A stretch of 64,000 nt of DNA, taken from positions 1-64,000 of the forward strand of contig CALKHP010000036.1 of assembly GCA_937988775.1 (NCBI GenBank), in the 5' to 3' direction. Under the pieces are notes generated by a model, which saw nothing but the letters and a program-made list of their open reading frames with translations, did not search any database and was not told the origin of the DNA. The translations under genes and the position numbers were made by a program. This stretch comes from an uncultured Alphaproteobacteria bacterium (GTDB lineage Bacteria > Pseudomonadota > Alphaproteobacteria > Rhizobiales > Beijerinckiaceae). Below are positions 9,146-17,211 of the stretch, in pieces (positions within the stretch are counted from its first letter, which is position 1; the number at the start of each line of letters is the position of its first letter).

Positions 9146-10104
9146 GCGACGCTCCGTGTCGCGGCATAGACAAACCCCTTGGGCAGGCCGGCATCGGCGA
9201 CATGGCCGTAAAGCGGTTCCTCGGGCAGGCCCTCCAGAATGAGGGAGCGCGCCGCGGCGAGCTTTTCGATGTCGATGCCGGTCCTCAGCCCCATGGCCTC
9301 CAGCAGGAAGGCGAGGTCTTCGGTCACGATGTTGCCGGTTGCGCCCGGCGCGTAGGGGCAGCCGCCGAGCCCGGCCTGCGATGAATCGAAGGTTGTCACG
9401 CCCACTTCCAGCGCCGCGACGACATTCGCCAGCCCCTGGCCGCGCGTATTGTGGAAATGCGCGCCGCCGGCCTTGTCCCCGAGTTCGCGCTGCAAGCGCG
9501 CAAACAGGCGTTTGACCTGCGCCGGGTTCCCCATTCCGGTGGTATCGGACAGGTTGACGGTATCGGCGCCGGCCTTCGCCGCCATGACAGCGAGCGCGAT
9601 CACCCAATCCTCGGCAACCGGCCCTTCCATGGTGCATCCGAAGGCGGTTGAAATGCCGACTTCGACGAGCGGCCTGGTTCCGGCGGGCGTGACCGGCAGG
9701 CTGTCGCGCAAATCGACCACGGCAGCGACCTGATCGATCGCCTGCTCCGGCGACATGTTGATGTTGGACTGCGAATGCAGCCGCGAGGCCGAAACCGGCA
9801 TGGTGACGCGTGGCGTGCCGGCCGCGAAGGCGCGTTCTGCGCCCTTCCGGTTGGGGACGAGCGCCAGAATGGCGGTGTTCCCCAGTCGCAGCGCGGCCCG
9901 CACCACATCGGCGGCGTCGGCCATTTGCGGCAGCAGGCGCGGCGAGACGAAGGAGCCGACCTCGATTTCCGGCAGACCCGCATTGGCGAGAGCGGTGATC
10001 CAGGCGATTTTCGCCTGGGTCGGCATGGTGCGCTTGACGCTTTGAAGGCCGTCGCGCGGGCCGACTTCACTGACGATGACGTCGATCGAATTGCGATCAG
10101 ACAT
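9142..10104 (-). CDS. hydroxymethylglutaryl-CoA lyase family enzyme
   Basis: 320 aa, TIM-barrel aldol lyase. The EVGPRDGLQ motif places Arg17 and metal ligand Asp18; metal histidines are His216 and His218 in AHFHNTRGQG; the mobile-loop cysteine is Cys249 in GLGGCPYAPGATGN. All residues needed to cleave 3-hydroxy-3-methylglutaryl-CoA (to acetyl-CoA and acetoacetate), or a close analogue such as a citramalyl-type CoA ester, are present. The start is ATG 10104 with AGGAGA upstream; a longer in-frame reading to 10221 overruns the gap and lacks a good RBS. It lies between two CoA-transferase genes. Confidence 0.88.
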   Translation of the reverse strand: MSDRNSIDVIVSEVGPRDGLQSVKRTMPTQAKIAWITALANAGLPEIEVGSFVSPRLLPQMADAADVVRAALRLGNTAILALVPNRKGAERAFAAGTPRVTMPVSASRLHSQSNINMSPEQAIDQVAAVVDLRDSLPVTPAGTRPLVEVGISTAFGCTMEGPVAEDWVIALAVMAAKAGADTVNLSDTTGMGNPAQVKRLFARLQRELGDKAGGAHFHNTRGQGLANVVAALEVGVTTFDSSQAGLGGCPYAPGATGNIVTEDLAFLLEAMGLRTGIDIEKLAAARSLILEGLPEEPLYGHVADAGLPKGFVYAATRSVA

Positions 10105-10160
10105 GCCGCTTTCTCCTGGTTTCGAGATGGCGACAGGGCGAGGGTCAGGGTGATTGCTCG

Positions 10161-11612
10161 TCAATTTGACCACTGGGGCGCGTCGCCGCCGAGTTCGGGC
10201 GTCGGACGCGCCCAGTGACATGGTGTCTCCGACATGGCCAGCACAGGCCCGAGCGTGCGCAACCTGCCGTAAGGCGTATCGGCCTCGACCGAGAGGGCCC
10301 CGAGTTCCTCACCGGAAAGCCGCTCGGGGGCGTCGGCGAATTGCTCCAGCAGGCCTTGATCCTGGATGAACATCGCGGAGCGGCACAGAGACACTTCCAC
10401 GCGGTAGCTGCCGCCTTCGCGGGCGCGCCGTGCCAGCGCCAGCATCGTGCCGTAGGCTGCAAGATAACCGGTGGTGTAGTCGCACATGGGCGCGAAGACG
10501 AGCTTCGGCTTGCCGCCATTCGTCAGCTCGCCATAGGTTTGGCAGACGCCCGTGACCGCCTGTGCAACCTGCTCCCAGCCGGCGCGCCCGGCGAAAGGGC
10601 CGCCGGGGCCGAAACAGTCGATGGCCAGATAGATCAGGCCGGGCCTGCGGGCCAGGAGCGCCTGCGCGCCGAAGCCGAACTTGTCGAGAACGCCCGGGCG
10701 ATAGCCGTCGATGAAGACATCGGCGTCATTGATCAGCGCCGCGAACCGATCCGCGTCGGCCGGCATTCTCAGATCGAGAAAGCAACTGCGCTTGCCGTGG
10801 CTCGTGTCGCGCACATGCCCTGAGGCCTGCGGCAGGTGGGGGGCGGTGACCATCAGCACATCGGCGCCGTGTTCGGCGAGCGATCGGCCGGCGATCGGTC
10901 CGGCAAGAATCCGCGTCAGGTCGAGCGCGCGAATGCCCGAAAGCGGGCGGTCGCCGGCGGGAAACGGCATGGGCGCGCTGTCGGCCACCTTGACGATGTT
11001 GACGACCGGGCGTGCCGCCAGGAAACGGCCTTGCGCATGAGCGCGCCATTCCTGGCGCGTGCGAATGACGCCGCCGCAGGCGCGCGCGCCCGCGATCGCT
11101 TCCTCGAGCTCCCCGGCGTTCCAGCGCGCCACGGCGGCAGCGACGCCCGCCGGCGTATTCTCGCATTCCAGGACGCCAAGCACGCGGGCGGCAAGGTGCT
11201 GCAGATTGAGATGCGGCAGGAACCAGCGGCCGTCCCGGGCCGGCCACGGTTGCGTCACCGTCAACATATGCGCCATCGCGTCAGGGATCGGTATCGGCTG
11301 GAACAGCCCGTCTCGACCTCTGCGGCGCGAATAATCGACGGTGCGCAGGGTTGCCGCCGCATGACGGACATCGATCGCCACGCGTTGCCGGCGGCCGGTG
11401 CGCAGTTCCCAGATATCGCTCGCGGCCGTCCCGATCGCTGCCAGCGCCGCCGCAACGGTCTCGCCGATGCGGAACGGCGTGCGATAGAAAGGATCGGCGC
11501 CAGTGATGCGAACCGCGCCTGCCGCAGGCAGCGGCAATCCGCGCACGCGCATCAATTCCGCAAAGGCTTTCGGGTGCCGGCCGGCATCGGCCGGCATCGT
11601 CATGTTGGTCAT
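10161..11612 (-). CDS. long class III CoA-transferase with extra N-terminal domain
   Basis: 483 aa, about 80 residues longer than the usual CaiB protein. Residues ~222-480 form the recognisable CaiB N-domain (LSGIRALDLTRILAGPIAG, AEHGADVLMV, IDGYRPGVLDKFG) with the likely catalytic Asp378 in MCDYTTGYLAAYG. Residues ~1-210 resemble the region that normally follows (ITGADPFYRTPFRIGE, HLNLQHLAARVLGVLEC, WRAHAQGRFLAARP), so the domain order appears rearranged. Start ATG 11612 has GGAGAG upstream and overlaps the crotonase stop (ATGA). It probably provides or recycles the CoA ester for the lyase or crotonase. Confidence 0.82.
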   Translation of the reverse strand: MTNMTMPADAGRHPKAFAELMRVRGLPLPAAGAVRITGADPFYRTPFRIGETVAAALAAIGTAASDIWELRTGRRQRVAIDVRHAAATLRTVDYSRRRGRDGLFQPIPIPDAMAHMLTVTQPWPARDGRWFLPHLNLQHLAARVLGVLECENTPAGVAAAVARWNAGELEEAIAGARACGGVIRTRQEWRAHAQGRFLAARPVVNIVKVADSAPMPFPAGDRPLSGIRALDLTRILAGPIAGRSLAEHGADVLMVTAPHLPQASGHVRDTSHGKRSCFLDLRMPADADRFAALINDADVFIDGYRPGVLDKFGFGAQALLARRPGLIYLAIDCFGPGGPFAGRAGWEQVAQAVTGVCQTYGELTNGGKPKLVFAPMCDYTTGYLAAYGTMLALARRAREGGSYRVEVSLCRSAMFIQDQGLLEQFADAPERLSGEELGALSVEADTPYGRLRTLGPVLAMSETPCHWARPTPELGGDAPQWSN

Positions 11613-12355
11613 GTTGGGCTCTCCGTCGCCGACCGCACCGCGCCGATCGCCCGATTGACGGTCTGGCCGTAGGCGATGGCCTCGTGCCAGCCGGCGATCT
11701 CGGCCGGAACGCGATCAAGCGCTTTCTTGGTTTCGGCGAGCGCGACCGGGTCGAAGCCGGCGATGCGGGCGGCAAGTTCGCTGGCGCGCGCCAGGAGTTG
11801 CCGGCCGGTGGACAGCTCGTTGACGAGGCCCCAGTCGCGGGCCTCACGGGCCGTGATCCGGTCGGTGGCGAGGAGCATCCAGGCCGCCCGCTTGCGATTG
11901 AGCAGGATCTGCGAGGTCGGTCCGGCCATGCTGGCATAGGTTGCGAAACCGATCTCGGGCGTGCCGAGTTCGGCGTCCTCCGCCATGATCGCTAGATCGC
12001 AGAAATTGATCAGCGTCACCCCGGCACCAAGCGCAAGGCCGTTCACCGCGGCGATGAAAACAGCCGGGTGGTTGCGGATCGCCATGTTGAGTGCGATCGC
12101 CTCCTCACCGGCGCTATCGGGGCGGCCGGCCTGCCGCTCGGCGGCGCGTTCCTTGAGATCGAGACCGGCGCAGAAGCTCCTGTCCGTTCCCGTGAGCACG
12201 ACGGCGCGAACGCCGCCGCGCAGCGCATCGAGAGCCGCGAGCAGCGCCAGCCGCGTGGCGCGGTCGAGCGCGTTGCGTTTGGCGGCACGCGCTATGCGCA
12301 ATATCGCCCATCCGGATCGTTCCTCGACGATCACCGTGCCGGAGCGAGACGGCAT
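11609..12355 (-). CDS. enoyl-CoA hydratase/isomerase (crotonase) family protein with one catalytic Glu missing
   Basis: 248 aa, crotonase fold: FCAGLDLKE (oxyanion-hole region, about 61-69) and ALGAGVTLINFCD. In hydratases two glutamates act. The second (PE of GTPEIGF, Glu134) is kept, but the first (E in GGGCELAMMCD of rat hydratase) is Thr114 here. It is therefore probably not an ordinary 2-enoyl-CoA hydratase; isomerase, decarboxylase or hydrolase activity is possible. I start it at ATG 12355, which overlaps the upstream TRAP permease stop (TGATG, AGGA upstream); ATG 12376 is an alternative that adds 7 residues. Confidence 0.82.
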   Translation of the reverse strand: MPSRSGTVIVEERSGWAILRIARAAKRNALDRATRLALLAALDALRGGVRAVVLTGTDRSFCAGLDLKERAAERQAGRPDSAGEEAIALNMAIRNHPAVFIAAVNGLALGAGVTLINFCDLAIMAEDAELGTPEIGFATYASMAGPTSQILLNRKRAAWMLLATDRITAREARDWGLVNELSTGRQLLARASELAARIAGFDPVALAETKKALDRVPAEIAGWHEAIAYGQTVNRAIGAVRSATESPT

Positions 12356-13650
12356 CACATCCTGCTCGGCAGCCATGTCGCGATCTCCGGAAAAAGCCAG
12401 ATCAGGCAAAGCACGACAAACATCAGGAAGAAGAAGGGCACGACCCCCCTGATGACCTCGCCGAGCTTGCCGTCCCAGATGCTCTGTATGACGAAGAGAT
12501 TGATGCCGAGCGGCGGGGTAAGCTGGCCGATCTCGATCAGGATCACCATCATCACGCCGAACCAGATCAGGTCGACCCCGAAGCTGTTCAGGATCGGATA
12601 GAGCAGCGGCAGGGTGATCACCATGATGCCGATGGATTCGACGAAGCAGCCGAGAATCAGGAACAGAACCACGATCGCGCCGAGCAGTTCGTTCTTGCTG
12701 AGGTTCATGTCGACGAAGGTTTTCGTGAGGCGCTCGCCGACGCCATCGATGCTGACGGCATAGGAAAATATCTGCGCGGCGTAGATGATGAACATCAACG
12801 AGGCGCCGGCGATCATGGCGCGCCGGATGCTGCCGCGCAGGATGGCCCAGTCGAGCGTGCCCCAGATCTTGCCGATCACCAGGGTGAGGAGGCAGCCGAA
12901 GGCGGCGGCTTCCGTGGGCGTTACGACGCCGACATAGATGGAACCCAGCGTCAGCCCGATCAGCACGACGAAGGGCAGGACATCGGAGGCGGTGCGAAGG
13001 GAAAAGATGGCGATATGGCCGTCGGACGAGTCGCCGGCGCGGGGCACGATATTCGGGCTCAGCAAGGCGCTTGCCGCGATATATGCCATGAACACGGCCG
13101 TCATCAGCAGCCCGGGCAGGAGCCCGGCAAAGAACAGTTTCGCCACGGATGTATCGGTGAAGGACCCGTAGACGATCATCGCGATGGAAGGCGGGATCAA
13201 GATGCCGAGCGTGCCGCCCGCCGCGAGGCTGCCGGCCGCCATCGTTCTCGAGTAGCCGCGCCGGAGCAGTTGCGGCATGGCGACCGAGCCGATGCCCGCG
13301 GCGGTGGCGACGCTCGAGCCGCTGATCGCGCTGAAAATGGCGCAGCCGGCGATATTGGTTTGCAGCAAGCCGCCGGGAAGATGCCGGACGATGCGGGACA
13401 GGCCGTCATAGACGCGCGTCGCCACGCCTGAGCGGATCAGCAGTTCCGCGAGCAGCAGGAACAGCGGAATTGCCGTCAGCGTGAACGAGTTGAGGCTGCT
13501 CCAGGTGACGAAGCCGAGGGCGTTCAGCCCCGGCCAGCCCTGCACCAGCAGGATGTAGACAAGCGAGGGGATCGCGATCGCGAACGGAATCCACAGGCCG
13601 CTGAACAGCAGCAGCATGAACAGCATCATGACCAGCAGGAGGTTGAGCAT
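12355..13650 (-). CDS. TRAP transporter large permease (DctM type)
   Basis: 431 aa, about 12 hydrophobic segments, typical length for DctM. Family text: IPLFLLLAELLIRSG, SAISGSSVATAAGIGSVAMP, AAGGTLGILIPPSIAMIVYG, and a GQLTPPLGINLFV segment near the C-terminus. It is the Na+-coupled transport subunit, working with the small permease encoded just upstream (TAATG overlap at 13650) and the periplasmic binding protein. The start at 13650 (MLNLLLVMM) fits the first transmembrane helix; an upstream in-frame extension is hydrophilic and lies inside dctQ. The downstream crotonase overlaps its stop. Confidence 0.92.
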   Translation of the reverse strand: MLNLLLVMMLFMLLLFSGLWIPFAIAIPSLVYILLVQGWPGLNALGFVTWSSLNSFTLTAIPLFLLLAELLIRSGVATRVYDGLSRIVRHLPGGLLQTNIAGCAIFSAISGSSVATAAGIGSVAMPQLLRRGYSRTMAAGSLAAGGTLGILIPPSIAMIVYGSFTDTSVAKLFFAGLLPGLLMTAVFMAYIAASALLSPNIVPRAGDSSDGHIAIFSLRTASDVLPFVVLIGLTLGSIYVGVVTPTEAAAFGCLLTLVIGKIWGTLDWAILRGSIRRAMIAGASLMFIIYAAQIFSYAVSIDGVGERLTKTFVDMNLSKNELLGAIVVLFLILGCFVESIGIMVITLPLLYPILNSFGVDLIWFGVMMVILIEIGQLTPPLGINLFVIQSIWDGKLGEVIRGVVPFFFLMFVVLCLIWLFPEIATWLPSRM

Positions 13651-14162
13651 TATTCGGCCTCCGAAATCGGGTGAATGAGCTTCTCGACGATCGCGAGGAT
13701 GACGAAGCCAAAGCCGATCGGCATGCTGATCTGGGGAATCCAAAGGGGAATCGCATACATTCCGTCAGAGACGACGCCGCGATGGATCGAGTGGGATACA
13801 TAGACGATAAGGTATTGGAAAAGGACAAGTGTCGTCGCCAACGCCAGAAGGTAAAGAACCCGAAGGTATATCGTGCGTAATCTGTCGGGGATGGACAGGA
13901 CGATATAATCAAAGCGAAACAGCGCCTCGTGACGGATGGCTATCGCGATGCCGAAACACGTCATGGAGACGAGCAGGTAACCGGAGACCTCGTCCGAGAT
14001 CCCCAGTGAGGCGTTGAAACCTTGGCGGAGGGCGATTTCAACGCCCATGATCACCACCATCACGACGATGGAAAGGTCCGCCAAGGCTGCCGCGATGCGA
14101 AACAGCGGCGTGAGGAGCCGGCCGGTGGCGCTACCGCTTTCGCCGGGCCGATCCTCGCTCAT
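13650..14162 (-). CDS. TRAP transporter small permease (DctQ type)
   Basis: 170 aa with four hydrophobic helices, the usual DctQ layout: IVVMVVIMGVEIALRQGF, EVSGYLLVSMTCFGIAIAIRHEALFRFDYIV, the third helix YLLALATTLVLFQYLIVY, and IPLWIPQISMPIGFGFVILAIVEKLIH. The RHEALFRFD stretch and the PIGF motif are characteristic. It starts inside the stop of the binding-protein gene (ATGA) and its stop overlaps the DctM start, so all three TRAP subunits are made in fixed order, P-Q-M. Confidence 0.9.
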   Translation of the reverse strand: MSEDRPGESGSATGRLLTPLFRIAAALADLSIVVMVVIMGVEIALRQGFNASLGISDEVSGYLLVSMTCFGIAIAIRHEALFRFDYIVLSIPDRLRTIYLRVLYLLALATTLVLFQYLIVYVSHSIHRGVVSDGMYAIPLWIPQISMPIGFGFVILAIVEKLIHPISEAE

Positions 14163-15160
14163 TTACCGAGCACCTTGCGGATGGCGGCGAGCGCCTCGGG
14201 GGCCTTGCCGCCCTTCTGCTTCGCCCATTCACCCCAATAGCCCGAGAGCTCCTTGGTCGCTTTCGCGACGTCCTTGGGATCGGCGGCCGTGACGGTGATG
14301 CCCTGTTTCTGCAACTTCTCGGTCCAGACCGGCTCTTCCTTGGCCAGGAGCTCGGTTGCCTGCTTGCCGCCCTTATCCGCTGCGGCAAGGAGGGCCTCGC
14401 GCTCCGGCTGCTTCAGGCCGTCCAGGAAGTCGTTATTGACCATATACATGCTGTCCACGGTCGATGTGTTGATGCGGTAGTTGTATTTCAGCAGATCGCC
14501 GAGGGTGCGCGCGCCGCCGGCCGATGCCGTGATCAGGCCGTCTATCAGGTTGCGCTGCAGCGAGGGCGCGAGTTCGGACGAGGGAAGCGTGATTGGGAAA
14601 CCGCCGAACTGTTCGACGAATTTGCCTTGCTCCGCCGAAGTGACGCGGATCTTCTTGCCATCGAGATCGGCGAGCGAGCGGATTTCCTTCACCCCCCAGA
14701 TGACCTGCGGCGGATACACGTAGTGGCCGATCACGGTCACGCCCTGCCTGGAGAAGCCGCTCTTGAGATACGGTTTCAGCACTGCGTAGGCCTTTTCGTA
14801 TTCCGCCACGTCCGAGACCAGCATCGGCAGGCGCAACAGCCCGGCGATCGGCACGACGCCAAGGTAAAACTGGTTGTCGGCGAGTTTGATGACGCCATCG
14901 CCGAGGGCCTGGGTCGTATCGGAAGCCTTGATCGGCAGCGATCCGCCCAGATTGACCTGAATCTTGATCGCGTCGCCGGATGCCTTGGTGAGGGCGTCGG
15001 CGATGGATTGCAGGCCAATGACGCCCGGCTTATCGGCGACGGTCAGGTAGGTGTAGGCCTGATAATTGGCTGCCAATGCAGCGCCGCTACGCAGGATCAA
15101 GGGGCTGGACAGCCCGGCTAACGCGGCGGTTTTCAAAAATGCACGGCGATTTTGCATCAT
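14159..15160 (-). CDS. TRAP transporter periplasmic substrate-binding protein (DctP type)
   Basis: 333 aa. The N-terminus MMQNRRAFLKTAALAGLSS has a twin-arginine-like motif (NRRAFLK) and a hydrophobic stretch ending ALAA, so Tat export is likely. The body is DctP-like: GGSLPIKASDTTQALGDGVI, and DLDGKKIRVTSAEQ with the arginine that normally binds the substrate carboxylate. First gene of the operon; ATG 15160 follows GGAGG with 5-nt spacing. The operon is divergent from an IclR regulator with a conspicuous operator between them. The ligand is probably a mono- or dicarboxylic acid later activated by the CoA-transferases. Confidence 0.9.
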   Translation of the reverse strand: MMQNRRAFLKTAALAGLSSPLILRSGAALAANYQAYTYLTVADKPGVIGLQSIADALTKASGDAIKIQVNLGGSLPIKASDTTQALGDGVIKLADNQFYLGVVPIAGLLRLPMLVSDVAEYEKAYAVLKPYLKSGFSRQGVTVIGHYVYPPQVIWGVKEIRSLADLDGKKIRVTSAEQGKFVEQFGGFPITLPSSELAPSLQRNLIDGLITASAGGARTLGDLLKYNYRINTSTVDSMYMVNNDFLDGLKQPEREALLAAADKGGKQATELLAKEEPVWTEKLQKQGITVTAADPKDVAKATKELSGYWGEWAKQKGGKAPEALAAIRKVLGK

Positions 15161-15220
15161 CTTTTCCTCCCTGATTGCAGCCGATTTCCCGGTTCCGCTC
15201 GGCTTGACGTCGCTGTTGTA

Positions 15221-15246
15221 TTTCTGTTAGACAGAAACGTGTTTCT
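15221..15246. promoter_or_regulatory. putative IclR operator: overlapping TTTCTG/CAGAAAC/GTTTCT half-sites
   Basis: Two perfect overlapping inverted repeats: TTTCTG-ttaga-CAGAAA (15221-15237) and AGAAAC-gt-GTTTCT (15233-15246). They lie midway between the divergent TRAP operon (start 15160) and the IclR gene (start 15335). Three half-sites in alternating orientation fit a dimer-of-dimers IclR regulator. A possible plus-strand promoter (TTGACG 15204-15209, 17 nt, TTAGAC 15227-15232) would be covered by the operator, which suggests autoregulation. Confidence 0.6.
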
Positions 15247-15334
15247 ATTGACGCCAGCGTAGGTTTCCGCAAAATGCTTGTCAAGCCGTGCCGTGTCCTT
15301 CAACGACACCCGTATCTGTGATCTGGAGGGGCGA

Positions 15335-16015
15335 ATGGCGGGTGAGCAACGTGTCGAGGCGGTCGAGCGCGCGTTCTCCATTCTCGGAGCGTTCTCGGAC
15401 GGCACCAGAAGCCTGTCGCTCACGGAGTTGTCGCGCCGGACCGGGTTGTATCCGAGCACGATCCTGCGCCTTGCGGCCTCGCTGGAGCGGTTTGGCTACA
15501 TCAGGCGCGATCAGGCCGGCGCGTTCTGGCTCGGGCATACGCTTTGGCGGCTAGGCGTGCTCTATCAGGCGAATTTCGATCTGGCGGAGTTCGTGCGCCC
15601 GGTTCTGCGCTACCTGTGCGGGGAGACCGGGGAGACGGCGGCGCTCTATGTCCGCGAGGGCGACAAGCGCATCTGCCTGTACCGGGTCAACGGAACCCAC
15701 GTCATACGCTCCCATCTCGAGGAGGGCGCGGAACTGCCGCTGGACCGGGGAGCGAGCGCCCATATCCTGATGGCTTATACCGGCGGCGTCAGCGCAAAAT
15801 ACGACAATGTCAGGAAGCAGGGCTACGTCGTGTCGCTGGGCGAACGGGACGCGGATGCGGCGGCGGTTTCGGTGCCGTTATTCGGCAAGCGGGGGGAGTT
15901 TGTCGGCGCGCTGGCGCTGACAGGGCCGTTGCGGCGGTTCTCGGAGGATAATCAGTTGTGGTTCCGAAAGCTTCTTGTCGAGCAGGCCGAACTTCTGAAA
16001 TCAAGCATCAATTGA
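15335..16015 (+). CDS. IclR-family transcriptional regulator
   Basis: 226 aa: N-terminal winged HTH (about 5-65, LTELSRRTGLYPSTILRLAASLERFGYIRR) and C-terminal IclR effector domain (GETGETAALYVREGDKR, LPLDRGASAHILMAY). The C-terminal domain is shortish for the family. The start at ATG 15335 has GGAGG 6 nt upstream; a TTG at 15278 in the same frame would run through the operator region. Divergent from the TRAP/CoA-transferase/HMG-CoA-lyase operon, which it very likely controls. The ligand is probably the transported acid or its CoA ester. Confidence 0.9.
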   Translation: MAGEQRVEAVERAFSILGAFSDGTRSLSLTELSRRTGLYPSTILRLAASLERFGYIRRDQAGAFWLGHTLWRLGVLYQANFDLAEFVRPVLRYLCGETGETAALYVREGDKRICLYRVNGTHVIRSHLEEGAELPLDRGASAHILMAYTGGVSAKYDNVRKQGYVVSLGERDADAAAVSVPLFGKRGEFVGALALTGPLRRFSEDNQLWFRKLLVEQAELLKSSIN

Positions 16016-16181
16016 AAACGGGGGCAGGACGCGCTTTAACCGGGAGGCTGCCGAAGGCTTGCGACTTGCGCCGGCGGGCGTTTCCTCTGCGACGCGCGCG
16101 CCGCCACGGCGTATGATCGGCGGAATCGGCCGCTTGGAGCGGCCGCCTGGACCGGCCACGCGAAGACACGAGGAACAGCCC

Positions 16182-17072
16182 ATGGACGCACTGCCCTTCA
16201 CGCCCAACCTTGCGGTCAAGCCCGAGGTCGTGCCCTTCCTCGACCAGCAGACCAACACGATTTCCTATATTGTGCGCGACCCGGCCTCGTCCGCCTGCGC
16301 GGTGATCGATTCGGTGATGGATATCGATTATGCCGCCGGCCGCATCACGACGGAGGGCGCGGACCGGATCGTGCGCTATATCGTCGAGCAGGGCTGGACG
16401 CTCGAATGGATCGTCGAGAGCCATGTCCATGCCGATCATCTCTCCGGTGCGCCCTATATCCAGCAGAAGCTCGGAGGAAAGCTCGGCATCGGCGAGAACA
16501 TCACCGTCGTCCAGGATACGTTCGGCAAGATCTTCAACGAAGGCACCGAATTCCAGCGCGACGGCTCGCAATTCGACCGCCTGTTTGCCGACGGCGACAG
16601 CTACACGATCGGCGCCATGACGGCTGTCGTCATGAACACGCCGGGGCATACGCCGGCCTGCACGACGCATATCATCGGCGATGCCGCGTTCATCGGCGAT
16701 ACGCTGTTCATGCCGGATGGCGGCTCGGCGCGCGCGGATTTCCCCGGCGGGGACGCGCGCACGCTGTTCCGCTCGATCAAGCGCGTGCTGGCGCTGCCCG
16801 GCGAGACGCGGCTGTTCATCTGCCACGATTACGGCCCGAACGGCCGCGAGATCCGCTGGGAAACCACCGTCGCCGAGGAGCGCCAGCACAATATCCATGT
16901 CCGGGACGGCGTCGGCGAGGACGAATTCGTGGCGATGCGGGAGGCCCGCGACGAGAAGCTCGCCATGCCGCGGCTGATCATCCCGTCGCTGCAGGTCAAC
17001 ATGCGCGCCGGCCAGGTGCCGAAGGACAAGGATGGCAGCCCGGTGCTGAAGGTGCCGGTCAACCGGCTCTGA
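16182..17072 (+). CDS. metallo-beta-lactamase-fold hydrolase, persulfide-dioxygenase/Blh-like
   Basis: 296 aa. Metal motif HVHADH at 81-86, His156 in NTPGHTPAC and Asp173 in IGDTLF give the mononuclear iron ligand set of ETHE1-like persulfide dioxygenases (His, His, Asp). The text CHDYGPNGREIRWETTVAEE and KLAMPRLIIPSLQVN is typical of the bacterial Blh-like subgroup. These enzymes oxidise glutathione persulfide to sulfite, with glutathione involved; a glutathione-transferase gene follows 139 bp downstream. Start ATG 16182, GAGGA upstream. No rhodanese domain is fused. Exact substrate not provable from sequence. Confidence 0.82.
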   Translation: MDALPFTPNLAVKPEVVPFLDQQTNTISYIVRDPASSACAVIDSVMDIDYAAGRITTEGADRIVRYIVEQGWTLEWIVESHVHADHLSGAPYIQQKLGGKLGIGENITVVQDTFGKIFNEGTEFQRDGSQFDRLFADGDSYTIGAMTAVVMNTPGHTPACTTHIIGDAAFIGDTLFMPDGGSARADFPGGDARTLFRSIKRVLALPGETRLFICHDYGPNGREIRWETTVAEERQHNIHVRDGVGEDEFVAMREARDEKLAMPRLIIPSLQVNMRAGQVPKDKDGSPVLKVPVNRL

Positions 17073-17104
17073 ACGGACCCTCGCCGACGCCCCCGCCATC
17101 CAGC

Positions 17105-17151
17105 GGCCTGTTCGCCCCTGATCTTCGATTGGATCGAAGGGGCGAACGGCC
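17105..17151 (+). other. long nested hairpin between the metallo-hydrolase and GST genes
   Basis: GTTCGCCC (17110-17117) pairs with GGGCGAAC (17140-17147), and inside it CTTCGAT (17123-17129) pairs perfectly with ATCGAAG (17133-17139) around a 3-nt loop; flanking GGCC blocks extend the stem. No T-run follows. It could terminate the upstream gene or act in the GST leader. Confidence 0.5.
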
Positions 17152-17211
17152 TATGACAGGCGGGAGCGGCACGCAGTCATGCGCCGTCTCAGGTGAATTC
17201 CGGAGAATGAG

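Noticed and set aside
16127..16145. CGGCCGC-ttgga-GCGGCCG stem-loop before the metallo-hydrolase gene
   Set aside because: Only 7 bp in very GC-rich DNA, no T-run and no clear positional logic; may be chance.
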